NCBI GenBank assembly: GCA_964467315.1
Contig: CAYXSA010000003.1
Location: forward strand, 56,488-120,487
From: JAAFIM01 sp964467315
GTDB lineage: Bacteria; Bacteroidota; Bacteroidia; Chitinophagales; Saprospiraceae
Length of the DNA: 64,000 nt
Direction: 5' to 3'
In this document: piece after piece, positions 34,394-42,054 of the stretch
How the letters are laid out: each line of letters starts with the position of its first letter
Position numbering within the stretch: the stretch's first letter is position 1
Notes under the pieces: generated by a model
Seen by the model: only the letters and a program-made list of their open reading frames with translations
Databases searched by the model: none
What the model was told of the DNA's origin: nothing
Program-made: the position numbers and the translations under genes

Positions 34394-34960
34394 TTATTTG
34401 CTTGTAGCGGGGTAGCCGTATTTTTCTGTCATTTTCGCTTCGCTACAGCCGCAGGGAAATTCGCCCAATTTTTCGGCTTGGGCGCTGAAGTCGGCTTTTT
34501 GGCTTTCAAAGTTTGCCAACCAAGCCTCATCGTCGAAATTGGGTTTAGCGGCGCTAAATTTTTCGTATAGCTTGTCTATAGCGCTGCAAGCGTCTTCTTT
34601 CGCTTCGATTTTTTTTTTTGGCATGATAAAACCCGTAACAAGCGAGGTCGTAGAGCCGACGGCAGAACTAATAGAGGTTACCAAAGATATCGTTTCTTTG
34701 ATAGCAGAAGAATCGCTCATCACACCCGTAACGATGCCCGCCGCCGTCGCAGAGGCAGCTCCCAAACTGGTACCCGAAGCAACGAAGACTTGTTTTGTGG
34801 TTTTTGCACTTTCCAAGCAACAGTTGCATTGTGCTTTTCGTGCAAGCAAGGTGCTATCGAGCTGCGCCCATTGCCGTTGGGCTTCCTCTTTAGAGCTTGC
34901 TTGAGCAGCGGCAAACAAAGGCAAAGCAAAGACAGAACATAAAAATAGTAGCTTTTTCAT
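34394..34960 (-). CDS. Secreted cysteine-containing protein of unknown function
   Basis: 188 residues. The signal peptide (MKKLLFLCSVFALPLFAAAQ) is clear. The mature part has a CNCC cluster, a central small-residue helix with a glycine/alanine/serine zipper pattern (SGTSLGAASATAAGIVTGV and SAVGSTTSLVTGFI), and a CGCS motif near the end. The hydrophobic segments could insert in a membrane. I do not recognise the family. It reads leftward, away from the AT-rich segment that follows upstream. Confidence 0.65.
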   Translation of the reverse strand: MKKLLFLCSVFALPLFAAAQASSKEEAQRQWAQLDSTLLARKAQCNCCLESAKTTKQVFVASGTSLGAASATAAGIVTGVMSDSSAIKETISLVTSISSAVGSTTSLVTGFIMPKKKIEAKEDACSAIDKLYEKFSAAKPNFDDEAWLANFESQKADFSAQAEKLGEFPCGCSEAKMTEKYGYPATSK

Positions 34961-35308
34961 AGATAAATCGCTAGTTGGTTGAATACTTCACTTTTGCAAA
35001 CTATAAAGCTATCTAAAAAATTGATATATCAATAAATTAAATAGAATTATTTAGCAAATTTTATAAAAAGAAAGCATTCATTACACTACGATTGTTTTTT
35101 TTATTACTACGTCAAAATTTTTATATAATAAATATAAGGTATAAAACTATTAAAATAAGTAGTGAGCCAGAAATACTTTAAGGAATTTTTTGAACACGGA
35201 AGGGCGCAGCCCTCCGCGTAGCGATTGTAGGGATTATCAGCATACAGTATCCAAAAAAATCTGCGTTTATCCGTGTTTTAATACCTTTAATTGTTTTTGC
35301 CTTAGTAC
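34961..35308. other. AT-rich intergenic segment
   Basis: No ORF or repeat family is recognised. An inverted pair AACACGGA (about 35189) and TCCGTGTTTT (about 35269) encloses 70 nt near the 3' end of the GDPD gene. The low GC continues into the two genes upstream. Confidence 0.5.
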
Positions 35309-36127
35309 TTATTTCAATACTTTTATCAAATGCTTTAATCTATCCGTTTGAATAATATCTACGTTTTTATTTATAGCTTCAATGTTTCTTTTTTCAGAAT
35401 GCGTGTTGAAAACAGCCACTTGTAGCCCATTTTGATGTGCCAAAATTACTTGCTGTTTACTTATTTTATCAACAGAAATAGTTATTCCTTCCAACTGATA
35501 TCGTTGTGCTAATACAAGGCTATTTTCAAAATCAGAATAAACAAATATCTTCAAATCGGGTCTAAGATGCTTTAATGTTTGGATTAAGTCTTCTCGCTTT
35601 AATTCTATAATGGCACGATCTTCTAAATGGTATCTATCAATAATTTTGATAACTGCGTTGCAAAATGTATTTCTATAATAGGCTGAAGTATCAGGATTAA
35701 AATTTTTGCAATCAAAAATGAATTGCTTTCCGCTTATATTGCTTATTCCTGAAAATAATTGATCCAAATTAACTACTTTATATCCAGCATAAACAGGGTC
35801 TTTGTAAATTGCACTGCTTATTTCATTCCAATTTTTATTATAGATATTACCAGAGATATTTGTTTTGTCAGATAGTTCAAGATCATGAAAAGCAACTAAT
35901 ACGCTATCTTTTGTCATTTCTACATCTATTTCAGTGCCGTCTGCTCCTATATTCAAACAATACGCAATAGATTCAAAAGAATTCATTGGATAGGTATGTG
36001 ATATACCCATTCCTCCATGACCTAAAACAGAAATTTTATTTCCATTTAAGTTGATAATATTAAAATTGTCTTTTTTACAAGAAAAAATACTAAAAAAGAT
36101 AAAAATAGTACTAATTATCTTACTCAT
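35309..36127 (-). CDS. Glycerophosphodiester phosphodiesterase-like lipoprotein
   Basis: 272 residues. The hydrophobic start ends in FSCKK (C17), a near-lipobox. The GDPD barrel is clear: LGHGGMG (H37), GADGTEIDVEMTKDSVLVAFHD (E66, D68, H81, D82), then FIFDCKN, AIIELKRED and a late IDIIQTDR. These enzymes hydrolyse glycerophosphodiesters to glycerol 3-phosphate and an alcohol. Two positions differ from the classical family: HRG is HGG, so the catalytic Arg is absent, and PENT is PMNS. This variant may define a subfamily with altered activity. GC content is far below the neighbours, which suggests acquisition. It is third in a leftward unit, 13 nt from the gene upstream. Confidence 0.8.
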   Translation of the reverse strand: MSKIISTIFIFFSIFSCKKDNFNIINLNGNKISVLGHGGMGISHTYPMNSFESIAYCLNIGADGTEIDVEMTKDSVLVAFHDLELSDKTNISGNIYNKNWNEISSAIYKDPVYAGYKVVNLDQLFSGISNISGKQFIFDCKNFNPDTSAYYRNTFCNAVIKIIDRYHLEDRAIIELKREDLIQTLKHLRPDLKIFVYSDFENSLVLAQRYQLEGITISVDKISKQQVILAHQNGLQVAVFNTHSEKRNIEAINKNVDIIQTDRLKHLIKVLK

Positions 36128-36140
36128 TTTAGAAAAACTT

Positions 36141-36650
36141 TTAAAATGAATATCCGAAGGAAATGCCTGCCCAATGCCTTAGATATTTATTAAACTCTAT
36201 TATTGGGGTGTAAACACAACGAAACACAAATCTTCCTTCTTTTTTTTGGTAACGGTATCCAATCGAAAAATAGGTGCTAAAACTTGATTCTCTTTTTGGG
36301 TTAAAATTAGTTAAACTAACATGAACGATATTTGAATATGTTTCACCAATACCTAATTCTAATTTATGATTTAATCCATATAATCCATTCAAGGCAAAAG
36401 GAACTATTATATCTGGATTAAATTTATTCGTAAAATCAACAATATGCTGAGTGCTTATCCCAGCCCTTACTGTAAAAGTAAAATGCTCTTTTAAATATAT
36501 TACTCTTTCATAATTGATGGAACCGTACCCGCCCGCTCCTGCAAGTTCCAAATAAAGATGATTGCGCTCAAGGTCTGTAGAGTCAGTTTGGGAAAACGAC
36601 TGCTGAGCAATTATTGTCGACAAAATTAATATGCAAAGGCTTTTTTTCAT
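36141..36650 (-). CDS. Small outer-membrane beta-barrel protein
   Basis: 169 residues from the preferred start MKKSLCILILS; a further ATG eight codons upstream is possible. A signal peptide ends near SFSQ. Alternating strands (YLELAGAGGYGSINYERV, FTFTVRAGIST, FSTYFSIGYRYQ, WAGISFGYSF) and a terminal F indicate a small eight-stranded-type barrel. No enzymatic motif is seen. Like the adjacent GDPD gene it is very AT-rich, so the two probably arrived together. Confidence 0.7.
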   Translation of the reverse strand: MKKSLCILILSTIIAQQSFSQTDSTDLERNHLYLELAGAGGYGSINYERVIYLKEHFTFTVRAGISTQHIVDFTNKFNPDIIVPFALNGLYGLNHKLELGIGETYSNIVHVSLTNFNPKRESSFSTYFSIGYRYQKKEGRFVFRCVYTPIIEFNKYLRHWAGISFGYSF

Positions 36651-36676
36651 ATGTTTTGCCTTTATGTTTCCCATAA

Positions 36677-37414
36677 TTATTTATTGTACGCCTTGCGCAG
36701 GCTCGCCACGATAAGCCAAGCCGAAAACAAGGCTATCGCTGCACCCCAAAACCAATAAGGCAACCACAAAGCCTGCTGTATGTAGCCTGTATCCGACAAA
36801 CTTGCAGCAGAGCCATTTACATAAAAATCGCCCACAGAATAGGTGAAAAGGTAGCGCCAGTTGAGAAAAGTAGCCAAAGCCGCTTGCACGCCAATAAATT
36901 TGGCAAAAAATTGCCGATGTTCGGGCTTGATATAATAGGTTATCGCGCCGATAGCAGCGCCCAAAGCGCTCACAGCGATAAAGCCCCACCAGCCCCGCAC
37001 CCAAATCAGCAGCGAGAGCGCCATAAAACCCAACAGTATATATAAGGCTATCTGCGCCCCGCGCACCGTGCGCGACATCAGTATAAAGATAGCCCCCACT
37101 ATAGGCGGAGCCATAGGCCCCGCAGCTGCCACCAAAGGCCAATAAATGCGCGAAGGCAACCAATCGGAAGTCGTAGTTAGCGAAGCATAACCGCCGCTTT
37201 CGTGCAAAACGATTTTATGGAAGTCGCCCCCCAAAATGAGCGCCGCCAAGCCGTGCCCCATCTCGTGAAACCAAGTTCCCAAGACCGTGAGCGGGTACAA
37301 AATAGTGTAGCCCATTGGCAATTGCCAAACAATAAGTGTAGCGATGCCGATAATCATCAGCACGGCAAAGCCGTTTTCGGAAATTTTGTTGCTGCGCTCT
37401 TGGGTGATGCTCAT
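36677..37414 (-). CDS. M50-family membrane metallopeptidase-like protein
   Basis: 245 residues from ATG 37414. The longer ORF to 37567 runs through the promoter and the divergent lipoprotein start, so it is rejected. HEMGH (H50, E51, H54) lies in the first third, inside a membrane region, as in M50B-like site-2-protease relatives. GGYASL and five or six further hydrophobic spans follow. Substrate and the second metal-ligand motif are not evident. A textbook promoter precedes it (37467-37497), and the AT-rich outer-membrane and GDPD genes follow in the same direction. Confidence 0.78.
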   Translation of the reverse strand: MSITQERSNKISENGFAVLMIIGIATLIVWQLPMGYTILYPLTVLGTWFHEMGHGLAALILGGDFHKIVLHESGGYASLTTTSDWLPSRIYWPLVAAAGPMAPPIVGAIFILMSRTVRGAQIALYILLGFMALSLLIWVRGWWGFIAVSALGAAIGAITYYIKPEHRQFFAKFIGVQAALATFLNWRYLFTYSVGDFYVNGSAASLSDTGYIQQALWLPYWFWGAAIALFSAWLIVASLRKAYNK

Positions 37415-37466
37415 GTTTTTTGCGAACTTCGGGATTGGATTTGGGTAAATGGGGAAAGATAGACGA

Positions 37467-37497
37467 CAAATATACGCCGAAAACACGAAACACGCAA
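37467..37497 (-). promoter_or_regulatory. Promoter of the M50/OMP/GDPD unit
   Basis: Minus-strand TTG (37495-37497), 20 nt spacer and TATATTTG (37467-37474). Start near 37460, leader about 46 nt. It decides the start of the M50 gene at 37414. Confidence 0.72.
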
Positions 37498-37509
37498 CGA
37501 CCACCACGC

Positions 37510-38313
37510 ATGAAAATAACCCAAACACTAAATGCCTTGAGTTTTTGCTGCTTGCTCGCTCTATCAAGCTGCGCGGAAGATAGGGCAGGGGCGGAGGCAG
37601 TAGAAAGAATGCGCCGCGAGCAGTTGCAAAAAGAGCTTAGCAGCGTAGGAGAGCAATTGCCTGCGCATGATATGGGCTTTTTCGTATCCCAGCGCAAGCG
37701 CGAAACGATGCGCAGGCGGCAGATATTTGCGCCTTTAGTGGCGCGCATGGATACCTTTCGCATAGATACAGCCGAATGGCTACGGACGCTCTCCCTACAG
37801 TATCAGCTGCCTGCCTCGCAGCCTTTTCAGCTCGCGTATACGCGCAGCGCGCTGCAAGGCAGCTATGAAGATTCTTTACACATAGTGGAATTGTATGCTG
37901 CCGACCCTGCCGAAAATCGCCAATTCGTTTGGGACGAGCGCGGGCAACTGCTGCATGAGGGGCAATCCGATTATTTTGCTTTTCTTCGTGTAGATAGCAC
38001 AGAAGCGCCTTATTTGTTGCTAAGTTCGGCGCAGCGTCCGTATTTTCGGCTGCTGGCGTATAGCAGCACCAGCGGCGTATTGATTGATAAAATCGATCTT
38101 ACGAGCGAAAATTTGCCTGCATTGCGCGATGCCGACACCCTAAAATATGCGAACGGCAGCCTGCTACCCAGCGGCGAGGATACCAATGCCGACGGCTATA
38201 CAGACCTTGTTTTCAGCGGGGCGCGGCTGCTAAGAGGCAATAAAACTGCGCCCTTGCGCTATGTTTTTTTGTTTAGGCGCGCAAAAGATGCTTTCTTTTT
38301 TGAAGAAGGCTAA
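37510..38313 (+). CDS. Lipoprotein of unknown function
   Basis: 267 residues from ATG 37510; an upstream in-frame ATG would overlap the divergent promoter. The lipobox LALSSC is clear. The mature protein starts with a charged helix (EAVERMRREQLQKEL), and near its C-terminus has DTNADGYTDLVFSG, which resembles a calcium-binding DxNxDG loop. Family not recognised. Divergent from the M50 gene, with under 100 nt between the start codons. Confidence 0.68.
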   Translation: MKITQTLNALSFCCLLALSSCAEDRAGAEAVERMRREQLQKELSSVGEQLPAHDMGFFVSQRKRETMRRRQIFAPLVARMDTFRIDTAEWLRTLSLQYQLPASQPFQLAYTRSALQGSYEDSLHIVELYAADPAENRQFVWDERGQLLHEGQSDYFAFLRVDSTEAPYLLLSSAQRPYFRLLAYSSTSGVLIDKIDLTSENLPALRDADTLKYANGSLLPSGEDTNADGYTDLVFSGARLLRGNKTAPLRYVFLFRRAKDAFFFEEG

Positions 38314-38363
38314 TGCTTAGGGGATAGTGCCCGCCGCGCCCACCCTTTGTGGGCGCGGGACTT

Positions 38364-38469
38364 GCGTGAGGGATAGTAGGGGCAGACCCCTGTGTCTGCC
38401 CTTTGGGGCAGCACAGGGCTGCCCCGCATAGCCCGACCGCAGCCCCTTTTTAGGGCTGCGGGCACGCCC
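38364..38469 (-). repeat. Family A repeat, copy A13
   Basis: GCGTGAGGGATAG, GGGGCAGACCCCTGTGTCTG, a GGGGCAGC/GCTGCCCC stem, ATAGCCCGACC, a GCAGCCC/GGGCTGC hairpin and GGGCACGCCC. The CGCGCCCAC/GTGGGCGCG hairpin lies just before it. Confidence 0.9.
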
Positions 38470-38525
38470 TCATCAAAAAAAAAACTGTGCGGCGGCGAAA
38501 ATCTACGCTGTTTAACAAAAAACGC

Positions 38526-38533
38526 TATATTTG
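38526..38533 (+). promoter_or_regulatory. Candidate -7 box of secDF
   Basis: TATATTTG, with a start near 38540 and a long leader of about 115 nt in which I see no clear switch structure. Confidence 0.5.
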
Positions 38534-38654
38534 CGTGCTTTTTCCCAAAGTAATACACCTATATACTACTTTCCAAACGAAGATACGACACAGGGCAGCC
38601 GCGAAAAAGACGCTGGTTGTGCCTGTGCTTGTTTTATTTTAACAGTTAAAAAAG

Positions 38655-41600
38655 ATGCAAGGCAACAGATTTGTCAAGGGATTTTCGGTCGTACTGCTAT
38701 TGATAGTGCTCTATCAGGGGCTTTTGTGGTTTGTTACGGCAGGCGTAGAGAGTACAGCAGAAGCCAGAGCGGCAGAAAAAGTAGCTGCAATGGGCTTGAC
38801 AGAAACAGAAGCAGCGCTAATACGCGCCGAAATGCGGCAGAGCTATTTGGATTCTATTTCCGATGAGTCCGTATTTTTGGGGCTGACTTACGACGACCTA
38901 AAAGGGCAGCAGCTAACCTTCGGTCTTGACCTTCGGGGCGGTATGAGTGTGGTTTTGCAAGTAGATTTGTATGATTTGGTCGTAACGCTTTCGGGTGATG
39001 CGGTAAATCCTGAATTTACGCAGGCACTCGACAAAGCACGCGAGGCACAGAAAAGCAGCCAAAAGGATTTTGTTACCCTTTTCGGTGAGGAGTACGCCAA
39101 AGTTGCCCCCAGCGGCAAATTGGCAAGCATTTTCGCACCAGAGCGCAAGCTCGAAGGGCGCGGCATCAATGCGGAGTCCAGCAATGAGGAAGTGCTAAAA
39201 GCCATTCGCGCAGAGGCAGGCGAGGCGGTAAAACGCACCTACAACCTCCTCAAAGAGCGTATCAATAACTTCGGCGCAGCGCAAAAGGAAATCGCCTTAG
39301 ACGAAAATACCGACCGTATCAACGTTGAACTACCAGGCGTAACCAATCCCGCCCGCGCTCGCAGATACCTGCAAACCTCTGCTTCATTGGAGTTTTGGGA
39401 CGTATACCGCGCCAACGATATGGTAGGCAGCGAACAGCTAATGTCTATATTTGCTCGTATCGACCAAAAACTGAAAGCCAAACAAAGCGCAAGCGGCGAT
39501 TCTACGAAGGTAGATACCAGTGGCAACGCAGGAACGGGCCCCTTGTTTAGCCGATTGCTTGGTGGTGGCGGCGCGCAAATTGGTTTCGCCCTCGCCTCAG
39601 ATACGGCGCTGGTCGTGCGTATGATTAGCGAATCGGGCGACCTGCCCCGCAATATAAAACTGCTCTGGGGCAACAAACACGTAGACAATAAAAACTACAA
39701 CTTCCCCGATGCAGCCCGCCGCTATGTGCTCTATGCCATAGATACCAAAGGCAAAAAAGAAGCCCCTCTGCAAGGCGATCGCGTTACTTCAGCCAGACCA
39801 TCGAGCGAAAACGGGCAAAATATGGTGCTCATCGAGATGGATCAGGAAGGCTCGCGCAATTGGAAAAAGATGACGGAGCGCAACGTAGGCAAAGAAGTAG
39901 CCATCGTACTCGACGATAAAGTATACTCCGCACCCGTCGTAAATGGCGTTATCGCAGGCGGACGGACGCAGATTTCGGGCGATTTTACCCCCGCAGAAGC
40001 TACCTCCCTTGCCAACGTGCTAAGCATCGGTAAAATGCCCTGCAAGGCAGAAATCATAGAAGAAGCTATCGTAGGTCCTACCCTGGGCGAGGCGACCATT
40101 CGCGCGGGCTTTATTGCCCTCTTGGCGGGTCTGCTTACCGTTATCCTCTTTATGATGGGTTACTACGCGATGGCGGGCTTTATCTCTGTGTTTTCGCTGC
40201 TCTTCAACCTGCTGATCATTGTTTCTACCCTCGCTTCCTTCGGTACAGCGCTCACGCTGCCAGGCATTGCAGGCGTGGTGCTCACTATCGGTATGGCGGT
40301 AGATGCCAACGTTATCATCTTTGAGCGCATACGCGAAGAACTGCGCAAGAAACTACCTTGGAAAGAAGCCGTAGAAAAAGGCTTTTCGCAGTCTTATTCT
40401 TCCATCTTCGATGCCAATATCACGACGATACTCGTCGGTCTGATACTCTTCCAATTTGGTCTTGGCCCCATTAAGAGCTTCGCCGTCGTGCTTATCGTGG
40501 GCGTTATCGCGTCCGTATTTACGGCAGTATTTTTTAGCCGCCTTGTCTTTGGTTTCTTTGAGAAACGCAAACTCGCCGCTTTAGATGCTAATGCACCAGA
40601 ACCCGCCAATGGCGTGGTGTCTGTGGGTAGCAATGCCACTATCAACGTACTGGCAAACCCCAATAAAAACATCATCGGCGGAAGAAAAATAGCTTATCTT
40701 GTTTCTACGGTTTTAGTGGTGGCGAGCTTGGTTTCTATCTTTACGCGCGGTTTCGACTTGGGCGTAGACTTACAAGGTGGACGCTCTTACGTTATCGAAC
40801 TCGGCAAAGATGTAGAGGTCGATGCACTGCGCAGTAAAATTGTCGCCGCCTTAGATGGCAACGAGCAAGTCGTTATCAAAACCTTCAACGATAGCAAGCA
40901 GGCGCGCATTATGACCGCCTTTATGCAAAACGAAACAGGCTTGGAAGCCGATAGCATCGTGCTTTCGCGCATCTACAACGCTACGAAAGAATACGCAGGC
41001 GCAAGCATTAGCTATTCCGATTTTTCTCGCAATATCGCCTCTCCTGAGCTCACGCTGAAAGCCGTATCGAAGGTAGGCCCCTCCGTAGCGGACGACATCA
41101 ATAATTCTGCCTACAAAACGGGTGGTTTGGCGCTATTGGCTATCCTCTTGTATATTTTCTTCCGTTTCGGTCGCTGGCAATATAGCGCAGGCGCTATCAT
41201 CGCACTCGCGCACGACGTTATCATCACGATGGGCATGTTTTCTCTGCTCAAAGGCTTATTGCCCTTTGCTTTGGAGGTCAATCAAGAATTTATCGCTGCG
41301 ATTTTGACCGTTATTGGTTACTCCATCAATGACACGGTGATTATCTTCGACCGCATACGCGAAACCGTCCGAGAGGAAGAAAATAAAGGCAATTCACTCG
41401 CTGCGATGGTAAATAGTGCCATCAACAACACGCTGAGCCGTACCTTTATGACCTCTTTCACGACCTTGTTGGTGGTGCTCTTGTTGTTCTTCTTCGGTGG
41501 CGACGGTGTGCGTGGTTTTGCTTTCGCTTTGCTCATTGGCATCGGTGTTGGTACTTATTCTTCTATTTTTGTTGCTTCTCCGTTGGTTGTCGATTTGACG

Positions 41601-41735
41601 AAAGATGCCAGCAGCATCGCAGAAGAAGACTATATTCCCGACCACGTCAAAGAAGAGCGCGAAGCCGCTGCCGCCGCAGATGCTGCCGCCAAAGCAGCGG
41701 AAATTGCCGCTCAAGATAACGCTCCCAAAGCCTAA
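38655..41735 (+). CDS. secD: Fused protein-export membrane protein SecDF
   Basis: 1026 residues, SecD and SecF in one chain as usual for Bacteroidota. The SecD half (1-630) has an N-terminal span, FGLDLRGGMSVVLQVD, a large periplasmic P1 domain ending EIIEEAIVGPTLGEATI, and six spans with GIAGVVLTIGMAVDANVIIFERIREE. The SecF half starts near 680 with FTRGFDLGVDLQGG, and has IAALAHDVIITMGMFSL-type and TVIGYSINDTVIIFDRIRET segments. The complex uses the proton gradient to pull preproteins through SecYEG, needed for the many exported proteins here. A charged, alanine-rich tail (EREAAAAADAAAKAAEI) closes it. A strong terminator follows. Confidence 0.96.
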   Translation: MQGNRFVKGFSVVLLLIVLYQGLLWFVTAGVESTAEARAAEKVAAMGLTETEAALIRAEMRQSYLDSISDESVFLGLTYDDLKGQQLTFGLDLRGGMSVVLQVDLYDLVVTLSGDAVNPEFTQALDKAREAQKSSQKDFVTLFGEEYAKVAPSGKLASIFAPERKLEGRGINAESSNEEVLKAIRAEAGEAVKRTYNLLKERINNFGAAQKEIALDENTDRINVELPGVTNPARARRYLQTSASLEFWDVYRANDMVGSEQLMSIFARIDQKLKAKQSASGDSTKVDTSGNAGTGPLFSRLLGGGGAQIGFALASDTALVVRMISESGDLPRNIKLLWGNKHVDNKNYNFPDAARRYVLYAIDTKGKKEAPLQGDRVTSARPSSENGQNMVLIEMDQEGSRNWKKMTERNVGKEVAIVLDDKVYSAPVVNGVIAGGRTQISGDFTPAEATSLANVLSIGKMPCKAEIIEEAIVGPTLGEATIRAGFIALLAGLLTVILFMMGYYAMAGFISVFSLLFNLLIIVSTLASFGTALTLPGIAGVVLTIGMAVDANVIIFERIREELRKKLPWKEAVEKGFSQSYSSIFDANITTILVGLILFQFGLGPIKSFAVVLIVGVIASVFTAVFFSRLVFGFFEKRKLAALDANAPEPANGVVSVGSNATINVLANPNKNIIGGRKIAYLVSTVLVVASLVSIFTRGFDLGVDLQGGRSYVIELGKDVEVDALRSKIVAALDGNEQVVIKTFNDSKQARIMTAFMQNETGLEADSIVLSRIYNATKEYAGASISYSDFSRNIASPELTLKAVSKVGPSVADDINNSAYKTGGLALLAILLYIFFRFGRWQYSAGAIIALAHDVIITMGMFSLLKGLLPFALEVNQEFIAAILTVIGYSINDTVIIFDRIRETVREEENKGNSLAAMVNSAINNTLSRTFMTSFTTLLVVLLLFFFGGDGVRGFAFALLIGIGVGTYSSIFVASPLVVDLTKDASSIAEEDYIPDHVKEEREAAAAADAAAKAAEIAAQDNAPKA

Positions 41736-41759
41736 TTTTTCTTGCTTGATATAATCGAA

Positions 41760-41800
41760 AATCCCCCGCGCTACTCTGGTAGTGTGGGGGATTTTTTTTG
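41760..41800 (+). terminator. Intrinsic terminator of secDF
   Basis: AAATCCCCC/GGGGGATTT with GCGCTAC/GTAGTGT extending the stem, TCTG loop and eight Ts. Family B copy B2 starts at the next base. Confidence 0.93.
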
Positions 41801-41803
41801 TTT

Positions 41804-41937
41804 GGGGGCTGCGCGCTGCCCAAAAGGCAGCGCGCCGCTACGCTACGCAGCTCGCTATTCGCTCGGCTGCTGCGCCCCCGCTGCGCAGGGGCTTGCATCT
41901 GGCGCGTACCGCGCCACTGCTCCGCATCGCTAGCCCA
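41804..41937 (+). repeat. Family B repeat, copy B2
   Basis: TTTGGGGGCTGCGC, a GCGCTGCC/GGCAGCGC hairpin, CGCTACGCTACGCAGCTCGC, TATTCGCTCGG, further hairpins (GCCCC/GGGGC, GGCGCG/CGCGCC) and CTCCGCATCGCTAGCCC. Confidence 0.8.
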
Positions 41938-42032
41938 TACAAGCCGAGTTACGAAAACGAAGTTAACGCGTAGCGAACTACGATTTTTATTTATGTAAAA
42001 ACTTGACTATCAATGGCTTATGCGCAAAACTT

Positions 42033-42053
42033 GTAACTCGTAATTCGTAACTC
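42033..42053. repeat. Three heptamers TAACTCG/TAATTCG
   Basis: Related to the ACGAATG-type arrays at 44821 and 60134. It ends 1 nt before the stop of the leftward gene. Confidence 0.6.
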
Positions 42054-42054
42054 G

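Noticed and set aside
37415..37567. 51-codon extension of the M50 gene
   Set aside because: Crosses a full consensus promoter (37467-37497) and overlaps the divergent lipoprotein start.
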